From Tetrahymena thermophila SB210 (Eukaryota > Ciliophora > Oligohymenophorea > Hymenostomatida > Tetrahymenidae): a DNA stretch of 64,000 nucleotides. How positions within the stretch are numbered: position 1 is the first letter of the stretch; every line of letters begins with the position of its first letter. Under the pieces are notes generated by a model that saw only the letters and a program-made list of their open reading frames with translations, was not told where the DNA came from and ran no database searches. The DNA lies in NCBI RefSeq assembly GCF_000189635.1, contig NW_002476163.1:434001-498000 (forward strand), written 5' to 3'. Positions 25,425-37,995 of this stretch are shown piece by piece. Position numbers and translations under genes: made by a program.

Positions 25425-28400
25425 TCAATTTTTTTCTGTACTATTATCAGGCTATTCTTAATTTTTAGCATTTTATTAACCTATTTAGAATATGTTACCT
25501 TGAGCTTTGTTTTTTTAAAAAGGATGATCTTCATCTTACTTAGGTGAAAATATAGTATTTATGTGTTCATTATGAGAATAGTAATCTTTATATTAGTTAA
25601 ATGAAGCCTCTGAATTTTATGTTTGTATTTATGGTTCTTCTGTAACTAAAATTTAAGCATTATCAAAATTATTGTTATTATTATCTTCATTTTTTATTCC
25701 TTGTATAGAAACTCTGTTCGTAAATAATTCATCTATCTTATCTTGTTAATTCTAAGGTGGCTTTTTGTTATCAATTGAATAAACAGAAAGTGTATCAGAC
25801 GAGAATCTAATTAACTCTTTTTTATTTTAATTTTCCATTTCTGATTTGTGTTCTTCTTAATTATCATCATCTTCTTCTTCTTAATCACTAACTCCTTCCT
25901 CAATACAATTTTATTTTTAATTAAAATCTTTATCTACTTCATCTAAGCTATCATTTAACTCTATTTCATTAAAAGTTTTCTATTTTTTTAATCTTCTTCC
26001 AAACCCCTTTTTTTGATCTAAGTTATTTTATTGATTAATCTCTTAGATTTGATTTTAAAAAGGTTGCTCAAATTGATTTTTTTAAGACTAATTATCCTCG
26101 TTTTCTTGATAATAGTTATCTATATCTCTTTAAAGAGATCTCGTATTTGTTTTTAAAGGTGATTTATTTTCAAAATTAACCCTTATTTTTAATTAGAATA
26201 AATATAAAATTAATTAATTAATTATTTATTTTTTTTTACAGTTTTGATGTTTTAAATATGTCTCTCATTTCTTCTCCAAGTTAGTTAATCAAGCTTTTAT
26301 TTTTTCTAAATTTGATTTTTTTAAAATTTATTTACCTTTATTGTTAAACAAATTACCTTTTTAGTAGCTTAGGATCTAATTACATTATTGTGTCGTATGC
26401 TTCGAACAAATACTTATACATATTCATTTCTACAAATTCATTTTTTTTAAGTCCTTTTTTGAACTAGTTAACTGCTTGTATAGTATTTTAGAGAAGTTTC
26501 CCAGAAGTAAATAATGATCTCTTTCTTTTTGGCATACTTTATTATTTATGAAGTTATGTACTTGATTACACTTTATTTTGCAACTATGCTCTAGTCATCA
26601 ACTAAAGCAAAACATAATTGTTTAATTAATTAATGCATTTATAGTAATAAAATTAAAATTTACTGTGTTGTCATCTTTAAGTTTTATAATTGGTTTCGGG
26701 CAAAAATTAAAGAGAATTTATTATTCTTTGTCAAATAATACCTTTTTCATTTTTTCAACTTCTTTTATCCTTTCAATCATATAGAACACATCCAAATCCT
26801 TTAAATTATTTGAAACAATATCAATACTACTTTACAATTTAATTTATATAAATTACTTTATTTATTTCCTGCTATGCCCTATCTATAAGTGCATTCTCTT
26901 CTGACTTAAAGTATTTGCCACATAGTAACTTATTTAAATAGTATTTTATATCAATCTATATTTTATTCTATCTTGAAATCAACTCCTAAAATTAGTTAAC
27001 TAAGAATGATCTTTTATTTTTAAAAATGGTTTAAAAAATAATTTTATTCATTTTATTACCTTCTAGATTTAAAGTTAAATTTGCCACCAATATTTTCACT
27101 GTTACTTTATGTTTCTTTATTATCTTAATCCTAATTTTCTAAATTTCCCTAATTATTGTAATTATTATTCTTTTCTTATTTTTGTTTTTTTTTCCATATA
27201 AAATTTGAAATAGTTTTAATTGCTTGTTTTTTTTCTAACTAATCCTAATTGTATGCAACCTAATCCAACTCTTTAGATTACCTAAATTTAATAGCATCTT
27301 AATTATTAAAACCTTATTATTAATCTACTTCCATTAATTCTATTTAGTTATGTGATAGCTTGTTTGAATTTGGTTAATCAAAAAGTATTTTTTTCGAGCT
27401 AAATTAAAAATTATCATTATCACTTGTAACTGCTTATGAATTGATAACTGTATTGGTTTATAATTATAGAGATTTTATTAATTTGTTATTTTAAGCAGAA
27501 AAATCTTATTTAATATTAAATTAATCTGATAGTTATTCCTAGATAGAATCCTCTTCAATAATAATTTTTAATTTTTATTTTTTTTTAGTATTATTGTCAA
27601 ACATAATCAAACTTGGAACATTTTCGTTTGTTTGATTCTCAATTTTGCTATCTTATTACTGCTCTTAATCTTCTTATTTAATTTAATTAATTTCATTTTT
27701 CAATTAATTTTAGTTTTGCAATTCTAAAGGGGTTTCTTATTCAGAAGGTGTAGACTGGTCTGGATGAATGTGCTTGAGTTAATCGATAATTGGATCATCT
27801 TCATTTAAAATGACTGCATTTCTTCTTTTCCTGGATGCAGTATTTTTTATATACTCTCTAATCTATTTACCCTCTATCTATGTTCCATTACGACTACTAG
27901 ATCTTAAATTTTACTAAATAAGCTAATTTCTATTATTTTATTCATTATCATGCTTATTTTTCATTTCAAAATCGTATAATTTATTAGCAAGTTCTATTTA
28001 AAATTCACGCTCATTAAAAAATCCTATTATAAATGAACCTAAAATAACTACAGCCTTTGTTAATAATTAAAAGAAAACTTTAATTTTATTTAATAAAGGG
28101 ATTAAAAATAAATACCTATGCAAATCCACCAATATAAGAAATCAATGCATCAACTTACTGATACTACCTATTTACAGTATTTTAAAACATACTTTTTCTC
28201 AAAAAAAAGCTGGCATAAGCTGATGTTTCTGCTGGAATATATTAAGTAACAGTTTCATCTTAAGCAAAATAAGGAATTAGTGTTGTTTTAATATTTGAAC
28301 CTACCCATATATTTTCATTTATATTGAGTGTTGTCTGAGAATAAAACAGATTGCATGTAACATATAGCTTATTAATAATTAAAACATAATTTAAATATTA

Positions 28401-29537
28401 CATCAAATACAATTATTTGTTTACTTGCTTAGGTGAAAAGAGAAATTAAGTCACATCACTCAAATATGATTTAACTGGATTTTACTAATCAGGATTAACT
28501 ATATTATTTGATTGGTACAATTAAAATCTAATTGCACCATCATTATATTTCAAAAAACTATCTATTTCTTAAGTTGATCTACATTTTTTATTTATAGCAG
28601 GATTATCCACACAATCTACCACTTAAATTTTATAATAACTAAATATATTACTAGTATAAACTCCACCCAATACCATCTCATAATCAATCCTTTTAAAAAA
28701 AAAAACATATTAATTAACTATTATCTATAGTGTAATATGATAATATTTTAGTTGAAGATACTTACTTTGGACAAAGCCAATTAGTAAAATTCATTTAAGT
28801 GAATTTTGTTTCCCAATCATAATCTTTTGGAAGTTACATCCAATGATCTAATGTGCAAGGTTCTAATGGAAATGATTTCTTTTTTATTTAAAGTGTTATT
28901 ATTATTTTTTTATATTTTAGATTACTTTATTTGGTTTAACATTTCCTTAGTGGTCTCTGCTATTATTGCTTTTTTAATAAAAAAAGATATGAAAAATGAG
29001 TTAAGAAAGATTTATTATTTATTTATTATATTTTATTAACAATATTTGCTTTATAAAATATTTATTTGAATGTATAAAATACTAGTATGTTATTTGAATG
29101 TCATAATAGGGATTAGTGATAAAGTTATCTTGCTAAATAGATACTGCAAACATCATATTTTAACTATTCAAATTTATAAAAGGTGGATCATCGTTAAAGA
29201 AAGTGCTTGATGTGTTAGTCATATTCTCTAGTTTATTATATTATGAGAATGAAAAATCGATACCAAATAATATAATCTACAAATTTTAATGTACATTTGT
29301 TAGCGAACTCGTTTATCTAATATTATTCATTTTAAATATTTATGAATCAATTACTTTGCAATTTATTAAATTTACTGTATTGTAGAAGAAAACAATCAAA
29401 AGGACTGAAACAAAAACTGTAGAAATGCCTCCTAAAAAAGTTTTATAAACAGTATTTCCATTAATATTTAATGTAATTGGCTTGCAAAATAAGTCTATTT
29501 GCTTCACCCAGTTTATCATTTTTGTTTCTGGACTCAT
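25425..29537 (-). CDS. ciliate membrane protein family, member C
   Basis: ATG 29537, TGA 25427-25425. Exon 1 holds IDLFCKPITLNINGNTVYKT-type lead sequence, the GG turn and a membrane helix (VFVSVLLIVFFYNTV). The ectodomain contains MFAVSIQQDNF followed by TNPYY, then PLEPC...DHW...YDW...NWLCPK (about 28860-28755), LGGVYTSNIF, and YQSNNIVNPDQQNP. A second membrane segment (near 28110-28020) follows a SYIGGFAQ turn. The cytosolic tail is very long, Gln/Asn/Asp/Glu-rich, with LDVFYMIERI...FDKEQQILF and INQLGEEMRDIFKTSKL. A last exon of about 290 codons ends in Asn before TGA. It is closest to member B in both ecto- and endodomain motifs. Function unknown. Confidence 0.72.
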
Positions 29538-30082
29538 GAAATGAAATTTCTGTATATAATCTTTGAAAATAATTAGTGTTTGTTGTTAGAAAAAAGGTTA
29601 TTTCTTTTGTTTATCCTAAATTTGTTTGTAAAAAATACTAATAACAAACACAAAGATTATTATAAAATAACTATTTATCTATCTATAAGTATAATAATAA
29701 AGGTAAATAACATTATACAATCCAACTAAAAATCATTATCAACTATATTTTTTCTCTTAAAGATACTTGAATATCCAAAATACTCATCATTAAACACCAT
29801 TAATTTGTTCTGATTAAATTTATAAATATATTTTCTAGCAATTGATTAAATTTCAAAAAAAAATTCATTGATAGGATTTTTTTTCAATTCTAAACTAACT
29901 TCCTCTATCTATCGATCGATCTTAAAAATAATTAAATCATTTATTTTCTCAATTAAAAATTTCAATTTATTTTAGAAACAATTTTAAATTTAAAAAAGTC
30001 AATTTTATTTTTTATTATTTAAAAGACGATTTTATTTTTTACATAAAACATAAATTTTTAAAGCAAATTAGTTTCAATTTAT
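29538..30082. other. intergenic
   Basis: Between the start of membrane gene C and the stop of the DGAT2-like gene, both read leftward. Presumed promoter of gene C and 3' UTR of the acyltransferase. No gene seen. Confidence 0.45.
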
Positions 30083-31278
30083 TCAAAGACGAGGCTATGG
30101 AGGAGGAATTGTTACAAATTCGCCATTTTTGTAAGTTCTAAGATCTTAACCTTCAGGATCATATATCTTTTTAAATTTATGGTAGACCTCATTTACATAT
30201 TCAAAGTATCTTTTATGCTCTTAATCAATCTCTTCATTGGTTGGGTTGGCAATCTATTTCACTTCGAAGGGATTAGCAACTACAATTTCAATGTTTATAT
30301 CTGGGTTAGGGAAAGGGAGTAAATATTTTGTATAAAATAGTACTCCTCCCATTTTAAATTTATTTAAGAATAACCTGAATTTATAAAATCTGTCTATTGT
30401 TGTGTAAGCTTTATTCTCATTAAAAACAAATACTGGTCTAATTTTGTAATCAGTTTGCATGGCATACTTTATAAAACCTTTATGTTCCAAATACAAAGTG
30501 TAAAATCTATCAGAAGTCAAAGTTGCCTAATTGATATTAATTATTTTTTTTTGATAAACTATTATTCTTTAGTAAACAATACCTCTTCAAATCCTCCTGG
30601 GACGAAGCAAATTCTTTTCTTCTCATGCATTAGCTATTTAAATTATTAAGGATTGGCTCCTACAAAACCTTACCAGCGATAAAAGTAGCCAGTTAAAGGA
30701 ACAGAAAGTGCCATTCTTGAGGCACAATAGTATGCTTTGCTCAACTCTTCGTCTTTGCGGTACATGTTAAAATGAATGGCCATAGTAAATATGCTATGAG
30801 GATGGAACTAATTAATTAGAAGGAACATAAATGTCTTGTAAAAGGTTGAAATGTTTTTATAATTACTGGTAAAAGGATCTTTTCGTTTTCTAATGGACTC
30901 TCATAATGTACTCTAAAACCTTTGAAATACTTATGTGGTTCTAGCCAATTAAAGACACTGCGGTAAATATCTGATTTGTTTGTGTATTGCTATATAATCT
31001 AACTTATCACTAAGAAACCAGCTATGCCTTTACTTCTAAGCTTTTAATAAAATATAATTAAGATTATTTTAATCCTTCATCTTTGGCTCATTAATATTTT
31101 AGAACAAATGCAAATTAATTACCTTAAATGCTAATGCAACAATGGCAGTTGATAAGAATATTGTTAGCTATGGCTAGATAAAATACAAGTACATGCCAAT
31201 AAAATGCTTAAGCTTTTGGAAAAAAGATTTTTTTTCCTCAACTTACTAAACCTAATCACTAGTTTAACCTTATTCCAT
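30083..31278 (-). CDS. DGAT2: DGAT2-family acyltransferase
   Basis: Four exons (31278-31123, 31040-30867, 30807-30583, 30526-30083), all joining at codon borders, give 332 residues, normal for DGAT2. An N-terminal hydrophobic stretch (residues about 30-51) would anchor it in the ER. The family motifs follow: FHPHS at residues 111-115 (the active-site HPHG/EPHS motif), an LSVPLTGYFYRWQGFVGA segment, the PGGFEE motif at 180-185, and HKGFIKYAMQ...PVFVFNENKAY. Near the end, VANPFEVKQIANPTNEEID matches the family's conserved P-V-x-NPT-E-E-ID region. The enzyme adds a fatty acyl-CoA to diacylglycerol, or to a mono- or related acylglycerol, to make storage lipid. MGAT or wax-synthase specificity cannot be excluded by sequence. 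Confidence 0.9.
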
Positions 31279-32625
31279 GACTTACTTTTAATTATTTTTG
31301 CCTAATTAAATCAATCTTAAATTTTATATTTAACAACATAACAATTAATTTTAAAGATTTTTTAAGTAAGTTTTAAATAGTAAGAGCAAACAGACAAACA
31401 AATCAAATTCAATTGAAGAGTCATTTGCGTCATTTTAAATCAATAATTTAGTTAATGCTTCCAGCTAATTCTACTTATACAAAAAAGGTACGTAATTAGC
31501 TTAAGTTAATCCCATAAATTTTTTGTTTAAGCTTTTAGTCAAAGATATTTATTTATTTTTCTTTAAAATTTTTGAATGTAATAAATATGCAAATATTTTA
31601 TTTTTATCAAAAATCTTATCAATAAAAATAGAAATATGTTGATTTTTTCATTATCAAAAGCAAGCTATCTTTATATAAGCTTAAATAAAAATATATAAAT
31701 TTATTATAGATTAAATGTCTTCAATAACAGCAAATTTTTTATCAAAATTTTAACAATAAATTTTTTTTGTAAAATGGAATTTATTTATTTTTATAAAAAT
31801 ATACTTTTATGACTTAGATTCTAATAATCAAAGCTCTACTTTACATTTTAAAATACATTTGATTTCGGTAATTCTAAGAAAAATTTAAAGAATTTAATTG
31901 ATTGATGTTATAAAAGAATTGATCATTAATTTTTTAATAAAGATTGGTTCTAAAATTAAATATTTAATAATTATTTGGCTGGCTAATTTAAGCATTTTAT
32001 AGAAAGGAAAAGTTTTTTGAAAATAAAATTTAATTATCAAACATTTTGTAATAAAATTTGTGTAAACTACAAAAATAACAAGCAAATCATCAAATTACAG
32101 GTAAAAATTAATTTTTGATAATACGTATTAAATAAGGCACATATGAAAAGCCACCATAATAAATTGATTGATAATGTTTAAAGTAACATATTTATTTAAT
32201 TTTATATTTTATATAATTACATTTTTTTTTTATTTTTTATTATGATCTAATACTTAATACTGTATAGTTTCATATATTAAGGTACTCCAATCCGATTTTT
32301 TACCCCATCATAAAAGCCTTAATGCCCCAAAATTTATATCTAACTTGGCAATATATTAATGCCTTAAAATATGAACCTTTGAGGTATAAATATTTTTGCA
32401 AAATAAAATTAAAAGCAAAAAAATAAAATTAATTAAAATGCAAGTTTTAAAAAACTGAGAAACTAAATAAATTTCATACAAAATATTTAAAAAAGAAAAA
32501 TATTTTTTAATTATTTTTAAAAAAGAAAGAAAGAAAGAACGACTAAATTGTTAGATTTAAATGAGACAAAAATAAATTTTTTATTTATTTTAAAACAATT
32601 AAATAAGTTAGAATAGAATTAATTT
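31279..32625. other. intergenic
   Basis: About 1.35 kb between the DGAT2-like start and the stop of the M16 protease gene. Mostly featureless AT tracts, with a compositionally distinct hairpin-like segment near 32265-32395 listed separately. A leftward open frame at 32085-31894 has no coding character. Confidence 0.5.
32265..32395. repeat. hairpin-like element, copy 2
   Basis: The left end reads GTTTCATATATTAAGGTA and the right end reads ATGCCTTAAAATATGAACCT. The two ends are inverted and nearly complementary. The right end matches copy 1 near 16003 with one mismatch over 20 nt. The interior is unusually C-rich for this DNA (TACCCCATC, AATGCCCC). Confidence 0.5.
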
Positions 32626-35600
32626 TCAGTAATATTTAAATTTGTGTTTGGGTTGGTTAATCTTAAACTATTCAATACTTTCAATAAATAATTGATTAGA
32701 TTCTTCATCCATATCTTCGGATGGCTTAAGTTTTTCATTTTCTTCTCTATGTACTTTACTTACCAAGTGAATTTGTATGTTTGCTCTGTTATCTCTAAAT
32801 ATAGATGTGAAAGCTTCTTTGAATTATTCAAGAGTAATTTTTTATAATTCTTCAATTTGCTTTTCTCCTATTAAAAAAATGAGTTATTTTAAATTAATAA
32901 ATGAAACTTTATTTACTGCTATCGAAAACTAGTCTTCTTCCCTATATTTCTTGCCAAAAACGAAGAGCTTCTTATGAAATACTATGAGGCTATTCTCTTA
33001 AATCATTTTCAACTGATTCTTTAATAATATCTAAATCTTCATCCTTCATTTCGCTCACTTCTTCTAACATTTCATCTTTTAATATATAAAACAAAAATAA
33101 GATAAACAAAGCTTAAATTTATTTTTTTACCAACAAAAGCCTCAATTTATTAAGAAAGATATTAAGGAGGCTTAACATCTGATTGAATTTAGAAATAAAC
33201 ATAAATAACAGTTCTTTCAGCACATGTCATTGACCATACAATATAGCCTAATTGTTACTCAGTTCTCAAAGAAGTGTAAAAAGGTTCTTCTAAGAAATTG
33301 TCAATTAATTTCATTAAGACATCATTCTTTATAGATGAATTTTCGAATTAGAAAATAGAGCTAATGTAAGAGTTAGTTTCACTATCATCTAAATTAATTT
33401 CCCATACATAATCTAAGCCATCTTCGTTTGTAATATCAATAGCTTAAGGTACATCAATTTTATTCTATGAAAAGAAGAAAAATTATTAATTACAATTTTT
33501 TTTAATTAAAAATTTTACTTTTGGGAGTGGTGTACGATTAGTGTAAAGTATCTTTTCTACTGAATTTATTACATTTAATGCACTATTTGAAGTTAAATTA
33601 CCAGTAATAAACCAGGTTAAATAAATATTTTTGAATAGAACATTATGGAATTAGCAGATTTTTTCATATGTAACACCTTTAATAGCTTCTAAAAGCTCTT
33701 ATGGTCCAAATAATCCTTTATGGCGAATCGCAAACTAGTTGTAATATTTACCTTGTTTGTAAGGATTTTTACAGAAGAAATTTTAAAGCTTTTTGCTAAG
33801 TTTTTCATATTCAACTAAGAAATCTTATTTGTAAGGAGTAGGATCAAATTTACTAAGTCTCTCAAAGAAAGCATTTAAATAAGAAGGAAGAGTTTCAGAA
33901 AAACCTTCAAACTCAATCTCAGCAGTTCCTTTTATGTACATCTTAGTGTATATCTTTGCCATCTCAGCTTAATACATAAATTCTCTGTTTTCTTCTTAAA
34001 ATAGCTTCATCCAAATTTGATATAAAAGATAATTTTCAACATTCTCTTTTACATTACCACTAATAAAAAAAATAATTAATTCAATTTTATTTAATATAAT
34101 TTCTCCTAAATTAAGTTGAAAGAAAACTAAAACATTTTTTAGCTGCAATTTTATTAATTAAAACTTTTTGCTTAAAAATAATTTAATGAAGGATTCTTAA
34201 TTTTTGAGAAATAATAGTATTTTTAAAAATTTACTCATTTGAATATATGATAACCTTGGCTAGTGTTTTTGGTACTTTGAATTTGTGGTCTTATTTGAAA
34301 TAAGCAATAGACTTTTCATCTTGCTTAATGACACTTGGATACTTAGGAAGGTTTTCATAGTCTTATGTGATCAAGCTTAAATCTTTAGCTATGAAGTCAT
34401 TTTTAGGAGGTAATCCTAATTACTTACCTCCACAAGTTGTGTGATTATATGTTGGGTTAATGAAAAGATCAATGATATTTTAAGGTAAAGGAGATTACTA
34501 ATACTTACAAAAGTAGTATGGATCTACTTAAGTGCATTCAGATTCGAGAGTTTAAGAAGAAAAAAATATCCTCATATTTTCGTGTTTAAAACTATTAATA
34601 ACTTAATTTATTAATTAGGGATCGTATTCTTCAAAATAACATTATGCTTTAATGATGTCTTTTGGTTTATATATTTGCATATTTGCAGTCAAGGAATGAG
34701 CGAAATCCATTGATTCTTCTTATTCTGCAGAGTTAAATTCTTGTATGCCAGTTATACGATCTTCTTCGTAAATATAATCTTATACACCTATTTTTTTCAT
34801 GATTTATAGGTAGGTAAAAACTATATTAAGAACTTCTGTATAACGAGACAATCCTTATTAAGTAAGTTCAACATCAACATAGAAAATAGACATATTATTC
34901 ATTATATCTTCATATCCACTAGCCAAACCTTCTGCTAAACCTAAATGCTTTAAGGCAGAGAGTAGAGAATTTTCTCCCTCAAAGCCAAAAACATGTGACC
35001 AATATTTCAAAGGATGCTTTTAGTAGCTTTCTTTTGTGAAAAACTCTGAAGTCCACATGACTTTAATCTAAATAAAATGATTAAATTTAGTATAATTTTA
35101 TCTTAATTCTACTAAAAATTTTATTGGAATAACTTAGTTAATTATTTTTTAATTTAATTATTTAAAATAAAAATATAATTAATTTACATTGTGGTGATTC
35201 TTAGCTGGAACGTATTTCCAAAAAGACTGGAAGATTTAGTTAGGAAAAGGTTTTTCTAAGTATGTGGGAGCAGGTTTGTCGAAATTTGGAATCTATTCAA
35301 AAAGATCAACAACATAAGATTCAATGTCTTCTATGTTCTCATGAGTGTAAATGCACATTTTTATCAAATTAGCACTGTAATTTTCTTTGTAGAAAGCAAT
35401 TAAATCATCCCTAATAGAGTCATGCTTTAAGGTTTCAAGATTACCTGTGCCAAATTTATTAAGAGGACTGTGCTTAAGAGCAGAAGAATCGAGTAACTAA
35501 AGCTTTCTAAATTCATCATCTTACAAATTTTTAGAGTGCTCAGAGTTAACTGCATTCATTTCTCTATCGACTAAATCCTAATTGAATAAAGGATTAATAA

Positions 35601-36125
35601 AGAAATGACCAAATCTATCTAATGCCTCTCTAAAAGCATTATCAGAACACTCAAAATAGTAATTGGTTTGCATGTAATCAGTGTAGGCATTTGATGTACC
35701 TGAGTTCTCATTAAGGAACTAATCAAAGTCAGCTTATGGATACTTTTCGGTACCTAAAAATAGCATATGTTCTAAAAAGTGTGCCAAACCTATTCATTAA
35801 ATAAAAATATATTTAACTCTAATTAACTCAACTGGCAAATAAATATTAATATTTGCATATAGAAACATCCATACTTCAAGTCTATTTTAATATGAACATG
35901 TTTATTAATAGTGAATCTTAAAATACCTTATCTATGGAGAGGATCCTAAAGGCAGCCAGCATTAACATTAGCAGCAGCTGCGCTTTTACCTTCATGGAAA
36001 TCTTAAACAAAAACAATTTCTAATTTATTTTTTTTGAGGCGGATATACTTATATTTCTTTTCATCATTTTGAGGCTTGACTATAGTATCAGTAACTACCT
36101 CGTACTTGCATTCTTCGATATTCAT
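32626..36125 (-). CDS. IDE: insulysin-type M16 metalloprotease
   Basis: ATG 36125, TGA 32628-32626, about seven exons, roughly 960 residues against about 1000 for insulin-degrading enzyme. The inverted zinc motif HxxEH is present as HFLEH (residues 70-74) in GLAHFLEHMLFLGTEKYP. The third zinc ligand lies downstream in DREMNAVNSEHSKN. The family pattern continues with SGTSNAYTDYMQTNYYFECS, FFINPLF, and LNKFGTGNLETL. The first intron splits the codon just before the catalytic motif. These enzymes cleave short peptides inside a closed two-half chamber; here the enzyme is probably cytosolic, since no signal peptide is visible. The C-terminal half is recognisable as M16 but more divergent. The start could lie slightly upstream; no in-frame ATG is clearly better. 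Confidence 0.9.
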
Positions 36126-37995
36126 TTTACCTACCTGTTAGCTTATTTATACTTTACCTTCCTTTCTAAAATAAATTTTAGTATTTTTTTGATGAATAAT
36201 GTAAAATATTAATCCACGAATATATCTTTTTAATTTAAATATTTTTTGATGAGTAGGTAGTATAAGTTGTTCATATAACAAAGAAAACAATAATTATATA
36301 AAAAATCTTATTAAAAGATACAAAAGTAAATATGACATATGTATGATAAGAATCTCTATATTTAATAAATTTTAAATAACTAGACACCATTAAAACTCTT
36401 AAAATTGATAAATGTTCTTCTAAAGAGCATATCCTTCAAGCATTTTCTTTTCAAACTAAAAATGGATTCAAATAAATATTAAATTGATATAAATTAAGAG
36501 TCTTCTATTTTCAAAAAATGTTTTATATCTAAATTTAAGTGTTTATTTAAGGATAACATTTTTCCAAAACTGCAATATCAATTCATGAATTCTATAAATG
36601 AAAAAAAAAAATAATAATAATAATAATAAATATTTATGGGATTTAAACTCTCAAAATTATTGAAATTTTTTTAATTTTCATTTTATAATAAATAGTCTTA
36701 AAATTATAATTTTTAAAAAAATATAATTAAGAAATAAGTCAGTAAACAAAATAATTAGTAAAAATGTTTTAAAATTCTTTACAAATTAAAAAAAAAGTAA
36801 AATTAATTTATATTTATAAAAATGAACTAACTTTTATAATAAATATTTTAATTATTTATTCATTCTAATTTAGAAAGTAATTTTAAATGATTATTATATA
36901 AAGATAATTAAAAATAATTATTTTTTAGATTAATTTTATATTTTAATAAGATACTAAGTATTATATAAAAAGTTAAGCATTTTTGTGAAAAATATTATTA
37001 TCTATTTTTTTTAATTTTTTTCAAACTAATAATCTTATGTAAAGATGAATAGATTTCAAGCTTTGAGAACAGAAAATATTAATAGAAATAAAAAAGTTCT
37101 TTAAAAAAATTCTTGGCTTGATAAAAAATATTATTTTGTTAATTTGAAATGAGTATAAACTAAGCTGTTTAAAAAAGTATTTGAATAAAATTTGGAAAAT
37201 ACTTCATTTCAGTTATATTAATTACATGATCTTTGCTTAATAATGATTATATTTTATTTTTATTAATTTTAGACGGTTAACGTTATTTGTTAGTTTTATA
37301 TAAATAATTAATAAAAGTATGATAAACATAATTATTGATTAATCAAAAGTGAGGAAAAGCAAACAATTTAAAGTAAATTAATTTTCAAAAATAAAAATTG
37401 TAAATTTATTCTAAGCTGCAATAGATAAAATATTTATGAATAATAAAAATTTAGATTGAAAATAAAATAATACAAAATTTCTTTTGAGAATAAATTGTTT
37501 TAAAAATTTAAAAATGAAAATATAATAAATAAAAATACTCAAAAGCATATCTCATTTGATTTTATATCAATAATTTGAAAGATTTTTTTGAAATTTAATT
37601 TAATTTCATCGAGTAAGCAAAGTTCTTTCTAGTTGATGTATTCTTTATCTTTTGTATATTTTATAAAGATATTTAAGTATGAGATAAAATTTATTTAGTT
37701 TTAAGCATTTAATTTACGTCAAAAGTATATTAATTTATTTAAGTTACAACCTTTTTTTAAATTACATTAATTATTAAGTTGAGCTTTTTTCAAGCTTTGA
37801 ATTGATCAAAATTTATGGAAATAAAAAAATTTTATAAATTAATATATTAATTATTGCATGGTTTGGTAAATTAGATTACTGTATTTACCTTTACTACAGA
37901 AATAAACATTGAAATTTTTTTTATTTATTTAATAAAGGAAGAAAACAATTAAAAAAAATTAAAGTGTAAATTAAAAATAAATAAAAAAAGGAATA
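36126..37995. other. intergenic, divergent promoters
   Basis: About 1.9 kb between the divergent starts of the M16 protease and the Cys-rich protein. Extremely AT-rich with an (AAT) microsatellite at about 36611-36629. I found no convincing exon on either strand. Confidence 0.5.
36611..36629. repeat. AAT microsatellite
   Basis: Six to seven ATA/AAT units directly after a poly-A run. Confidence 0.75.

Noticed and set aside
31894..32085. Leftward open frame of 63 codons in the spacer
   Set aside because: AT-driven Ile/Phe/Lys/Leu composition, no motif, and chance frames of this length are expected with one stop codon.
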